Below, one piece after another: positions 20,889 to 32,100 of a stretch of DNA of 64,000 nucleotides (positions are counted from its first letter, which is position 1; each line of letters opens with the position of its first letter). This DNA comes from Ochromonas danica (lineage: Eukaryota > Sar > Chrysophyceae > Chromulinales > Chromulinaceae): NCBI GenBank assembly GCA_015146655.1, contig VKHL01000134.1, positions 1-64,000 on the forward strand, in the 5' to 3' direction. The translations under genes were made by a program, and so were the position numbers. The notes under the pieces were generated by a model that did not search any database, was not told the DNA's origin, and was given only the letters and a program-made list of their open reading frames with translations.

Positions 20889-22064
20889 TCAATATATCAC
20901 ACGTGCTCGTTACCAAGAAAGTACACAGGATTGGGCAAGTAGGTGCGATTAACAATGCAGGACATCCGTTAGAGAGAATGGTGCAACGATGAAGCCATTA
21001 CTACAGCATAGTATTCGTAGCAAATGAGCTTCTAGTTGCAGAACCATCTTCTAATGTTTCGGGGGTCAACTTCATTGCGTTCTAAACTAATGAAAAGGAT
21101 TGAGACTTCGATTGTCTTCGATGCCACCATGTTGCCATTGCCGCGTTTCGAAAGCAAGGCCAATTTCTTATATATTTTGACGTGAACGTAGCCACTATGA
21201 TTTAGTTCGGATTGGAGGTTAATCAGTCGCCAGGTAAGAAAAAGAAGAAGGGGCCAGTAAAACAGGATTAGAAGAGGAACAATCAATTCCACAGAATAGA
21301 CAGCAGTTGCAACAGAGAAGGAGGAGGAGTGTTCCCAGCCTCTGCCATTACACGCCTCCGTTCAAACCATACTGAACACGCAAAGCTGGTGCATACAATA
21401 TAATTCGCACATGTAATGGCAAAGAGACAAAAGACGTTAAGGAGAGCGCAATTTGAATAAACACACCACAAATAGTTTTTATTTTGAGACAATATACTCT
21501 GCTATGAGGAAGATTGACCGCATGGCAGTAAAATCTAAGCTAAACACATTATGAAAATACCTATAACTTTATCTACATAAGGAAACAAGACACCACTATC
21601 AGCACGCTTCAAAGTATAGAAATCAGCACTAGCTAAAGTATAGAAAACATGCATTATCAGAGCAACGGATTGGGCAACAAAGTACCAAGAAATCAGAAAA
21701 AAGGAGAGAACGTGGCACTCCCTCATAGGAAGATCTACCGCTTTTGAGAAGTAGGAACTGAATGCCACGACTGTGAGATAGGAATGATCGGCTGAGGATT
21801 GTCATAGGCGGGAAAAGACAAGATTGTTCGCTTCTTCGGTCAAGAAGAAAAGCAGAAACTATACAAACTATAAGCTGAAATATAAACATAAAACACATAG
21901 AAATGCAAACCCAGGATTGTTGTACGACCCCATACTACTAACCATGACTTCTAGATCAAACCGCGTAGAAACCACACTCGTTCAGTATGCCGAAATGCTG
22001 GATTATACACGATCAGAATATACTCAAAATCGTGAATACATACAATTTAGAATCATCATTAATT
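20889..22064. other. Longest non-coding stretch of the window
   Basis: This 1.2 kb lies between two convergent genes. Short open readings exist on both strands, but none has a recognisable motif, good codon bias or matching splice sites. I see no RNA gene or repeat. Base composition is less skewed than in the neighbouring coding DNA. It may hold long 3' untranslated regions or an unrecognised non-coding RNA. Confidence 0.5.
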
Positions 22065-23721
22065 CTAAGTCCCATGTTCATGCGAAGAAGATCCCATTCT
22101 CGATGAACCATGGGGTGGACGACGTTCTACGTGTTGCCGAGAAGGTTGGGGAGCAGGGGAAGGACAAGAGTAATTTTGATCAATCGCTTGTTGTGCTCTT
22201 TGTTGAGCACCACGCGCCATGCGATGGAGAGGAGCGCGCATCTGACCCACGCCACCATAGCCAATATTGAAATTCGATCGTGGATTCACAATTGGACTCA
22301 AAGCCATTGGCATGGTTTGGTGGTCATGAATATAAGCAGGTTGATACGATAGTGGATGGGAAGGAGTACTTCCAAGTGGCATGTGCCTACTATAATCGAT
22401 CGGAGATGAAAATACTCGTGGACCAACAGGTTGGTGAAGCACGGGCTGAGGGCTGTAAGGCGAATAGCTCATGGGAATATTGCCTGCATCTACGGCATAT
22501 GAAGGACGTGGATAATCCATCATCGGAGCAGAATATGCAGGGTGGACAGAATGCATGCCACGAATATACTGAGGGGGAGGTGAGCCATATCCTTGATAGC
22601 TGACTGAATTAGACTGAGGACTCATCCCCACCGACATGTTGGGAGCATTAGGAACAAATGGCTGGAAATGGTTCGAAGGAGAAAGCGCATAACCAGCGGA
22701 TGGGGAGGCTATAAGCACTGCATTGCTATGCCCCGACGGCGCTCGAGCACCACCTCTAGAGACTCCCGAATCGACTGCCGACACTAACGGAGGAGCAGGA
22801 GCCGAGTGAGGAAATAAAAGAGGTGGTGGTGGTGGTGGCGGTGGAGGAGGAGACGACGAAGATGAGTGTTCAATGTGCTTCTTCAATTGGTCCTCTGAGC
22901 GATGGGTGAGATTACAATCGTATGTAATACCATTCAGCGTAAGCTTCTTGGTGTTATGAATTGCATTCATGGCCTGATCATAGGAAGGATAAAACACAAA
23001 TCCATAACCAGACTGGTTTTTACGACTCTATAAATCATGCAATCATGTACAACCAGGTCACACAGATATTATAGAGCGAGGGTCAGGTCAACTCACATTA
23101 TCGATGACATGTTTCTTAATTGTGACATCCATAATCTCACCATAAGCTGAAAAGATTTTATCCAAGAGGTCTTCATTCACCAATATATCCATCTATAATT
23201 TAAATAGATGGAACAGTCAGCACACATAATTTCTTCAACTACTTTCACTCACAAAACACTTACTCGACGGGTAACAAAGCTGACTTGAATTTGAACCCAG
23301 TTATTACGAAGAGAACGACCTCCTTGCCTAGGATTATTACCACCAACTACGACTCTATTCATATGAAGAAGGAGATTTAGAGAGAGAAGGACAAGGTCAA
23401 CAACAAGAACAATCATCGAAGATACGACAATTTCTGAGCTTACCTCATCTTTCTACCCATAAATTTTATCCCATCTAATGCATTGGCAGCAGTGATAGCA
23501 TCTGATAAAACTTCCATTTCCACAAAGCCATGCATGAGGCTACCGTGTGTCTCTTCACCTCGTCGAATATCAACCTTCCTTACTGTTCCATAAGAACCGA
23601 ACAAGATTTCGAGGTTCTCTTCATTACAAAAGTAAGATAAATCACCAACAAATACACGAACAGGAGGTAATGTTGAATTATTTTCTTCGGTGATTGATTT
23701 GGAAGTTAGATCATCCATCAC
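22065..23721 (-). CDS. RNA-binding protein with two RRM domains and a low-complexity tail
   Basis: Exons are 23721-23444, 23354-23264, 23192-23097 and 23027-22065, giving 475 residues with phases closing. RRM1 (residues 21-100) has RNP2 VFVGDLSY and RNP1-like LMHGFVEME. RRM2 (about 115-215) is split over exons 2 to 4: IQVSFVTRR, MDILVNEDLLDKIFSAYGEIMDV, and RNP1 SGYGFVFY. A run of Ser then Pro follows, then about 230 residues rich in Pro, Ser, Tyr, Gly, His and Gln, the composition of tails that drive granule formation. The layout resembles TIA-1/Nam8-type splicing or stress-granule proteins, but orthology is not claimed. It is divergent from the LRR kinase (start codons 419 bases apart). Confidence 0.85.
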
Positions 23722-24140
23722 ACCAACTTGCGATCTTGGAAATTGATTGCTTTTACAATAATCAAAGAACAGACTCCTTCACCCCCTCCAAGTTTGGCAA
23801 CTATCCTTCTAATGCCATACAAATCCTCCTCTCAAGGATTAATGCAATTAATTAATAATGGAGTAGTTCCGCTCGATCGCTCAATTTTGCTGCCCAAGGA
23901 GGGAGGCGGGAAGGTGTGATGATGGCGGAGCTTGCCATACAGTCAACGGAATCGAATCCAACGGATTTAATTCAACCAGAATCACCACCACTCTCGGAGG
24001 ATCCATCATTCCAACTTCATCTCCAAATCTCCAAATCTCCAAATCTCCAAATCTCCAAATCTTCAAATCTTTGATAGTTTAATGTAATTGGAATAGTGTA
24101 AAACAAAAATAAAAACAAAACAAAACAAAATAGAAATAAA
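23722..24140. other. Divergent intergenic region between the RRM and LRR-kinase genes
   Basis: This region should hold both promoters. It contains the 8-base repeat at 24021-24068 and an A-rich run just before the start at 24141. No coding signal is visible. Confidence 0.5.
24021..24068 (+). repeat. CTCCAAAT tandem repeat, 6 copies
   Basis: Five perfect copies and one with a single change (CTTCAAAT) lie 73-120 bases upstream of the ATG at 24141. Confidence 0.9.
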
Positions 24141-25713
24141 ATGAAGTTAGAACGTCTTCTAGAAGATATTAAAGATGGGAAAAATCCGACTCATGTTGAT
24201 CTTTCCAATGAAGGTTTATCAGAATTTCCAACAGAACTCTTTACTATCGCCAAATCCATTGAAGTGCTTAACTTAGGTGGGAATCATCTTTCCCACTTAC
24301 CTGAAGAAATCCTTCAGTTTACAGAACTGAAGATACTCTTCTTTGGTCAGAATGACTTCTCTCATATACCAAGTCAACTAGGACAACTCCCTAAGCTACG
24401 TATGCTATCTTTCAAAGCTAATCATGTTCAGACAGTATCAGAAAGTTGTCTTAGTACTAACTTAGAATGGTTGATCTTAACTGATAATAACATCTCAGGT
24501 TAGTACAATAGATCCTCTCCTTCTTTCAATCTTCCCATGATATTGTGTTTGCTGATATTCTGTTCCCATAGAATTGCCTCAATCTATTGGGAAGCTTGTC
24601 AAACTGAGGAAACTTCTCTTAGCAGGCAATCAGCTTTCTTCTCTTCCTGAGAGCATGAAAAACTGCAGAGAGTTGGAACTTGTTCGACTTTCTTCTAATC
24701 GACTTTCTGTATTACCTCCTTGGCTATTGAGATTGCCAAAACTCTCGTGGATTGCGTTTGCTGGGAATCAAATTAACTATTCTCCACGACCAAGTGATCT
24801 GCGAGTTCCTTCCATTCGTTGGCAAGATTTAGAAATACAAAACAAACTTGGAGAAGGTGCGTCAGGTTCAGTATATCAGATTCAATTAACATCTTCTTCA
24901 TATGAGGATATCCCCAGTGGATTATATGGTAAGAATTATTGTGTTGTGTACGGTTAGTCACTCATTCACGATTTTATACTGTGACGTGACAAATAGCGTT
25001 GAAAGAGTTTAAGGGCGAGGTGACATCAGATGGTCTTGCTGAAGACGAAATCTTGGTGAGTAGTCCCTAGCTAAACATTAGCACATTAGCATTATGTTAT
25101 CTGATGTGATGATCTACTGTAGGTCAGTGAGAATGTGGGCAATCATCCAACTTTCATCAAAGTGCTGGGTCGTGTGGTGGATCATCCAGCTGGTTTGCCG
25201 GGGCTGTTATTGCCTTTATTACCTCTGGATCGCTTTTCCATTCTAGGTGGACCTCCTTCTTTCCAATCAATCACTCGAGACACCTTCAACCCTGACCATC
25301 CAAACTATCCTCTTTCTTATGTAATTGATGTTCTCACCTCTGTGGCAGCGGGTTGTGAGCATCTACGATCGCTTTCCGTTATGCATGGTGATCTATATGC
25401 TCACAATATTCTGACCACTTCTCCTTTGGCATCCTCTTCACCTACAGAAGCCTTGCTTACTGACTTTGGGGCATCTTCCTTTTACCCTGTCGATGAAGAG
25501 CAACAACAATATCTTGAGAGAGTTGAAGTTCGTGCTTTTGGCTGCTTGATGGAGGACTTGCTCACGCGTTTGCAAAAGGAGAGTTCAAGAGATCAAAAGA
25601 CTGAGGATGAACTTAAAGAACTAATGCAGAAGTGTCTGGATGAAGATGTTCTTAAACGGCCGACATTTGAGATTCTTAATAGAGCATTACTTTCATATCG
25701 ATCCGATGTGTAG
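24141..25713 (+). CDS. Leucine-rich-repeat protein kinase of the HGDxYAHN type
   Basis: Exons are 24141-24498, 24572-24928, 24997-25055 and 25123-25713, giving 454 residues. Residues 1-215 are about eight LRRs of the LxxLPxx type, including SIEVLNLGGNHLSHLPEE and LRMLSFKANHV. The kinase domain (from about residue 225) has a Gly loop LGEGASGSVYQ, ALKEFKG with the ATP-binding Lys, a catalytic loop MHGDLYAHNIL in place of HRDxxxxN, and metal-binding TDFGA. The Arg of HRD is Gly; the catalytic Asp and Asn remain, so activity is plausible. The same LRR order and HGDLYAHN loop are known to me from bacterial 'LRR-containing protein kinase' proteins, which suggests shared ancestry or gene transfer. 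No membrane segment is present, so a soluble cytosolic kinase is likely. Its substrate is unknown. Confidence 0.85.
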
Positions 25714-25798
25714 TTACTCAAGCGGAAGTATTGATTGATTGGTTAGATTACACTAGATGACCGTCTGGTAGGAGGACCTAATTTTGTTAGATAACTAT

Positions 25799-26863
25799 CT
25801 AAACTTTTGCTATATCAACTGACTCTTGTGAAGGGTCCAGACTAACTCGTTGTTGAACTATCCTCCCCTTTACTAGCCTCTGGACCAAATGACTTCTGCT
25901 CCAAACCTTCCTCCCCAGAACCCCCTCCTCCCCATCATTGCTTTCTTCATTTCCAACCTCCTCACTTAAAGCTGCTCTAGCCTTGTCATCATTTAAATGT
26001 GGCGGGTCTTGTGGAGGAGAAAAGGGAGATGGGCGATGAGTCAGTGCACGTTCTCTCCACACTTCCACTTTTTCTCTTCTAATGACACAGAGATCGACAT
26101 GACTACCACTACCAAGATCATTCTTTATACCTGCTTGAACAGCTTGTCTTACAATATCAAGTCCTTCAGCAATCGTAAAAGGCATAGACGATTGGTCTTC
26201 TTGTTGTGGTAGTTGTGGTTGCTGTTCTTGTTGTTTTCTTCGACAGGCAGTCTCCAAAATAGCCAATGCATCAGCTGATCCACTCCCTAGAGAGCCATAA
26301 GAAATAGACACAGGACAACCATCTCCATCAATCTGATATAATTTGGGTCCAGTTTCATCAATCCCACCAATAATAAAGACAGCAGATGGTTTTCGTTGTT
26401 GTTGACCATTTTGTCGATGACCAATTTCATTTGCAATAAACTGTATAGCAGAGGCGATAGAGTTTAATCGATCATATTCTCCACTTAATTCTAATTCAAC
26501 TAATGCTAAAGCAAGTAGTTTTCTTGTTTTACGTGTTAATTGTTCACAATCGGCGGAAGTGCCAGCACCACAACAATAGATACGTGAGGATAAATGATGA
26601 ATTTTGAGTTTATTCTTATCAACGACTAATGCTCCTCCTGTAGATCGTGTATCAGCACCAAGAATAACACCTTCTTGACAACAGAGACCTACTATCGTAG
26701 TTCCAGTTTTGGTGATCATTTTATCCAAAATGTCATTTTTCCATTTTTCTGACAGATTGTTGAAACTATTACTATAGGAATTACTATTTTCAGATAAACT
26801 ACCTTTACCAAGATGAAATAGAAAAACTCCTAATAAGATAATTCTCCAATAAGATGTCCACAT
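25799..26863 (-). CDS. Proteasome beta2-type (PSMB7/PUP1-like) subunit with signal peptide and C-terminal extension
   Basis: One exon, 354 residues against about 275 for usual beta2. The catalytic core starts TKTG|TTIVG, so the nucleophile after autocleavage is Thr55; Asp17 (GADTRST) and Lys33 (KNKLKIHH) in mature numbering are present, as are IYCCGAGTSADCE and GSLGSGSADA. Ahead of it is a clear signal-peptide pattern: W-R, hydrophobic IILLGVFLFHL, then GKGSLSEN. Normal beta2 propeptides lack this. A Gln-rich insertion lies near residue 215, and after VCVIRREKVEVW-type strands comes a tail of about 85 residues, partly acidic. Either this is the cytosolic beta2 with a strange leader, or a paralogue sent into the endomembrane system or a complex-plastid compartment. 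The second idea is inference. Confidence 0.85.
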   Translation of the reverse strand: MWTSYWRIILLGVFLFHLGKGSLSENSNSYSNSFNNLSEKWKNDILDKMITKTGTTIVGLCCQEGVILGADTRSTGGALVVDKNKLKIHHLSSRIYCCGAGTSADCEQLTRKTRKLLALALVELELSGEYDRLNSIASAIQFIANEIGHRQNGQQQRKPSAVFIIGGIDETGPKLYQIDGDGCPVSISYGSLGSGSADALAILETACRRKQQEQQPQLPQQEDQSSMPFTIAEGLDIVRQAVQAGIKNDLGSGSHVDLCVIRREKVEVWRERALTHRPSPFSPPQDPPHLNDDKARAALSEEVGNEESNDGEEGVLGRKVWSRSHLVQRLVKGRIVQQRVSLDPSQESVDIAKV

Positions 26864-27102
26864 CTTATTCAGAGGAGAGCTAACAATTGATTGATTGATA
26901 CAATCAATCGATTAGTTGATGATTTTAACTTAATAAGTCCAACCATTCTCTTCCCGCGCAAACGATAATGTTAACTTAATTGCAAGCTAACCCGAAACGT
27001 TTCACGCGCAAAGCATAATTTGGTTTTCAAAAGCACAACTCCTCGTATGAATGCTCATGATGCCTATCAATAAATCATACTACTATTAAGAACAAATTAA
27101 AT
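26864..27102. promoter_or_regulatory. Divergent promoter region with a repeated CGCGCAAA element
   Basis: The 239 bases between two start codons contain TTCCCGCGCAAACGATAAT (26951-26969) and TTCACGCGCAAAGCATAAT (27001-27019), 15 of 19 bases alike and exactly 50 apart. The first resembles an E2F-type TTCCCGCG site. Regulatory use is inferred from position. Confidence 0.4.
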
Positions 27103-29111
27103 ATGAATAGGAAGATACAAATCTCTATTAATGTCTTGGAATCTGAGACTACATCCTTAGAAGAGAAACTTCATGCTTTACGAAAAATCAAAGCTATTCT
27201 CAACAACAATAACAATAACAACAATTCCATCACCAACAATGGTACTGTTGTTGTTGCTCCTGTTGCTGTCACTGGAGGGTCTGATACTGTAGGCACTATC
27301 AGCAACAGCCTGACGAATAGTAGCAGTAGTCGTCACATGGTGTCCACCAGTACGCCATCACTCTCCAGCAACAGTGCCAGACCCAAACAACAACAACAAT
27401 CACAGCAGAAGGAAGTAGAGGGGTCACTACCACTAGATGACTATCAACGAAAAGGATTGAATCAACTACTACTTGACAATGTCTTGAAAATGATCTTAAA
27501 AGAAGATAAATGGAAGAATCCTTTCTTTAAACAACTTGTTCGTGTAGAACTTTACCTTTTATTAGGAGAATTCTTACAATCTTCTACACTCTTTGGTAGT
27601 GATATCACTGAGAAGATTACACGATATCTTGGACCATCATCATCATCTTTGAGGAAGGAGGCGAGGAAGGAGCAGGAGGAGGATAGTGAAGACGAAGAAC
27701 AACAACAACAATTGGATAGGAGGAGGAAGTCTCGTCAGTCTACAGCAGGGAAAGCATTATCATCATCACCATCACCATCACCATGGCGTCCTGTCTCTAT
27801 CTCTAAAGAAGCGTTAGGAAGATATGGTCCTGGAACAACCACTTCTTCAAATAGGTCACCAATTGGTTCTTCTCATCAAGAAGAACGAAATCATCTCTCA
27901 AGTAGTCAGAGTAATAGAGCAGGAGGAGGAGGGAAAAGAGGAAGATTGTCATCACCTAGTAATCGATTACGAACAGCTTCTTCATCATCAGATCAACTTG
28001 ATGATTCACTCTGGCCAGTGACAAAAGCAGAGAGTCGAAGTCGTCGTCAACAACTCTTACAACAACAACAGCAACAACTATACCATGTCAATCATCATCA
28101 ACGGCTAGTCGAAGACAAAACTCAACCTTCTTCTTCTTCTTCCTCTTTACTCTTTACCAAGTCACAACCCCTAATAAGACCTTACTTAGAAGAAAAGACA
28201 CATCAAAGTCATCGTTTTACTATCAAGAATAGTTGGAAACCACGTCCATCTGTTTTATTTAATGATCAATTAGGGAAAGAATGGATACGTCCACCTGGTA
28301 GTGATCCTTCTAATTTTATTGATATTGATCGTCGTTTAGGATATCAAAAGTCAAGAATGTGGTTTCCTCAATTACCTGCTGCTTCATTACCTATGGCAGA
28401 GAAGGATTGGATGATGATGAACAAGAAAGATCATATGATAGGATCTAATGCTATTGTTCAACAATATTTAAGTATGAGAGCTCTTGCTTCTTATGTTGGT
28501 GATTTAATTGTACCTCATGATAAGAAACTCTATGAAGGAATAACTACACTAGGAGGTGGAGAAGGAGAAGGAGGTAGTGGTGTTAGTGGTGCTAACAGAT
28601 CACCCAAGAGGCGGAAAGGTAGTTTTGTACCTGGAAGTGAATTAGCCCTGACCAAACTACCCAAGAAAGACCTTGTGGATGCTCAGAGATATAATCAAGC
28701 ACTGAGTGAAGCCATGCAAATGTGGACACCAATTCTCTCACGCCATATCCCCGCACCAACTGCCCCATCACTACCTCTACCTCTTCCACCACCACCTCGA
28801 CCTGCTGGTAGTGATATACGAAGAGGTAGTACAAGTTCATCTAGAAAGAGAAGATTTCAACAGATTCTATTTATGGATGAACACTCTGTCGCTCAAAGTG
28901 AATCAACACGAAGTCGACAGAAGGAATATGAAGAAATAGATGATGAAGAGATGATGATGATGAATGGTGATAATGAAGAGGATGTGATCAATGCAATGGA
29001 TCATGAACTACGTCGTCTAAAACGTAGAAATATTCAGTCTGAACAAAATCAATCTGCTATCAGGTAAGAAAGATGCTAGCCTCCGTTTACACACACAGAC
29101 ACATACACACA

Positions 29112-29166
<55 letters not shown>

Positions 29167-32100
29167 CGATGGGGCTATGATGGTGGTTGGTGGTGATTGT
29201 GGTGGTAGTATTTCGTTTGTTGCCACTTGCTAATTTTGTGTTTGTTATTGTTAATCTGATTGTGTTAACAGGTTGATTAACTCTTATCAAGACAAGATGA
29301 CTCATTGTTTAAATCAACAAAGTGATAACCTAGCCTCTTCTATTTCATCTTTACAACAACAAATGGAAGCAACAATACGTGCTCATTATGCAACTTTCCA
29401 TCCTAAATATATCCTTTTAGTTGAAGGACGACATGGTAAAGCTAGAAAGTTAATACGAAATATGATTCGTATTTTTGGTCAATATAAACGAAGAAGTCAA
29501 TTAGCATTAGCTTTTGGTATGTTAAAGATAGGATTAATCCAAGCAGAATCACTTGCTAGAAGACCTTATTATGCACAAATGGCATCTGTAAATATTGTTA
29601 TACAATGGATGAAAAAACAACGTCAACGTAATTTCAAAAAATGGTTAAATAAATGGAAAATAGCTGTTAGTTGGTTAATCTTCTTAGAACGTAATCAAGG
29701 AACAGCTATTTTACAAACTTTATATCGTCGTTGGAGAGATCGTAGAAAATTTATTAATTATCATAAATCAGGTCCATATCTTGGTTTATTATCTGATTTA
29801 CCTTTAGCATCACATCGTCATGGAATTCGATATACTATACCAAGAAGTATACGTGATGAAAGAAGATTATATTGGATAGCTGCAACATTAATACAATCTT
29901 TATATCGTTGTTGGATTGAATCAAAAGATTTCTATGAGAAGAAAAGACGTGTTGTTTTATTACAATCTATTTGTCGTATGTGGCCAAAATATTGTTGGTT
30001 TCAACGTTTAAAAAAGACAACAATTAAATGTCAAGCATGGATGAGAAGAACTGTGAAACAACGACAATTTCAACGTTTACGTAGCGCAACAATTATAATA
30101 CAAAAATATATACGACGTTATTTAGCAATATTATTAAAATGGAGAATATTATATCAACAATGGTCAACAATTGAAGAAGAATTAACAGCAGCAATTAAAA
30201 TACAATGTCGATATCGTATACGATTAGCAAAGAAAAAATTACATAAAAAGAAATTTCATCTTGCTATGCGTGAATATGCTGTATTAGTTATACAACGTAA
30301 TTGGTATCGATATAAAGGTGGTTTTCATACTTTCTTTTTAATGTGTGCATTACGTGAAAGACAAAATCAAGATATTGCATTAGAAAAATTAGCAACAAAA
30401 ATGGGAAGAAATTATCGTGCACGTATTATACAATATACCTATCGTTTACGTTATAATCGACGTATTGTAAGTAATGTCATTAAAGTACAATGTTGGTTTC
30501 GTGGTCGTTTAGGATATAATCTAGTGGATATCTTACGTAAACAACGTTGGGCATCACGTAAATTAAGACATTGGTTACATGGACGTTTACAATATCGTCA
30601 TAGTCTAGTACGTAAAATACAATCATGGTGGTGGAAATTAAAGAAAAGAAGATTATTACATCATTTATGGTATAAACAAAAAGTTAAAGAAGAATTAGAA
30701 TTATGGCAAGAATCAGAACGAAGATATCATGCTGCAATTACTATTCAAGCATTAATTAAAGGTATCTGGGATCGTCGTTGGGTTAAACGACATCGTGCTG
30801 CTTTAATGATACAAAAGAATTTCAAATTTTTCAATGGATTGAAAAAATGGAAAAATATGAAGAAAATTCAAAATTATAAAGCAGTCAAACGATATATTGA
30901 TCGTTTAATTGAACGTGTAGTATTAAGAAGAACAAATGATATTGTACAATATCATTCAGATTTATTAATTAAACCACAAAGTTTAATACGTGGATATCTA
31001 TTACGTCGTAAATTAAAACGTAGTCGACGTTATGCTAAAAAATTAGCATTAGCAACGGTAACAATTCAAAGATTTTGGAGACAATCAGGTGCAATGACTA
31101 AAGCAGTAGAAGAAGTATTAGCAAGAAAAAGAATGGAAAATAATCCATTTAAAAATTGTCAAACTTTACATGAGATTGTATGCATTATTAAAGAACGTTG
31201 TTCTAAGTTATATAGTATAGAAGATTCTAGAATAGGTATGAAGATGTCAACTTTATTATATCGTTTAGGATATATTGAATTAATGGTATATTTCCCTAAG
31301 AAAGGATATGAATATGTTGTGGATGGTATAGGATTAACAATGGAAATCTTACAAGAATGGTATTATCGTTATCATACACAACAACAGCAACAACAACAAC
31401 AACAAAACCAAAATAAAGACAAATCTAACAACAAGAATAACAACAATAACAGTGCTAATGGTAATACTAATGGTAATGGTAATGGTAATGGTAGTAATGC
31501 TAATCTTCGTATTAAATCACCACCAAATCAAGCATTTCAAATATTATTAACTATTTTGAAAATTCCATATTATCCATCTTATAAACCAAAAGATCGTGAT
31601 AAACTTATTTCTATCCTTTCTTTACCTGAAGTATTAACACCATGGGATTGTTTTAATTTAATTAAAAAGATTTTCTTAAAAAGATTTGGTCGTAATCTAC
31701 AAACACGTGCTACTAATTTTGCTAAAGAAATTTTAGAATTAGTTTATGTGAATTATAATAATTATCAAGGATATGGGAAAGAGATTATTACAATTGGACA
31801 AATACAAAAATTAATTCAACAAATACAAGATTCTTCTTTAGTAATGAAAAGTTTAACTGAATATCATCAAAATTATCCTCTTATAATTGAAAAAGAAGAA
31901 AAGAAATGGGATTTAGAAAGATTACGATTAACGGCCAATTATTTACAATTAGCATTAGATCGTACATTAGTCTTATTACCATCATGTCAATTAAAGATGA
32001 TGATTGAGAAAGTTGTAGCACGTATTACATCTTATCGTCGTAAAGTGACTTTCTTATTAGAACGAAGTAAACGTGCACAACAATTATTAGCAAAAGCAGA

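Noticed and set aside
21032-21898. Three minus-strand open readings of 69-89 codons in the longest gap
   Set aside because: They overlap one another in different frames and have no motif, no signal of codon use and no fitting splice sites.
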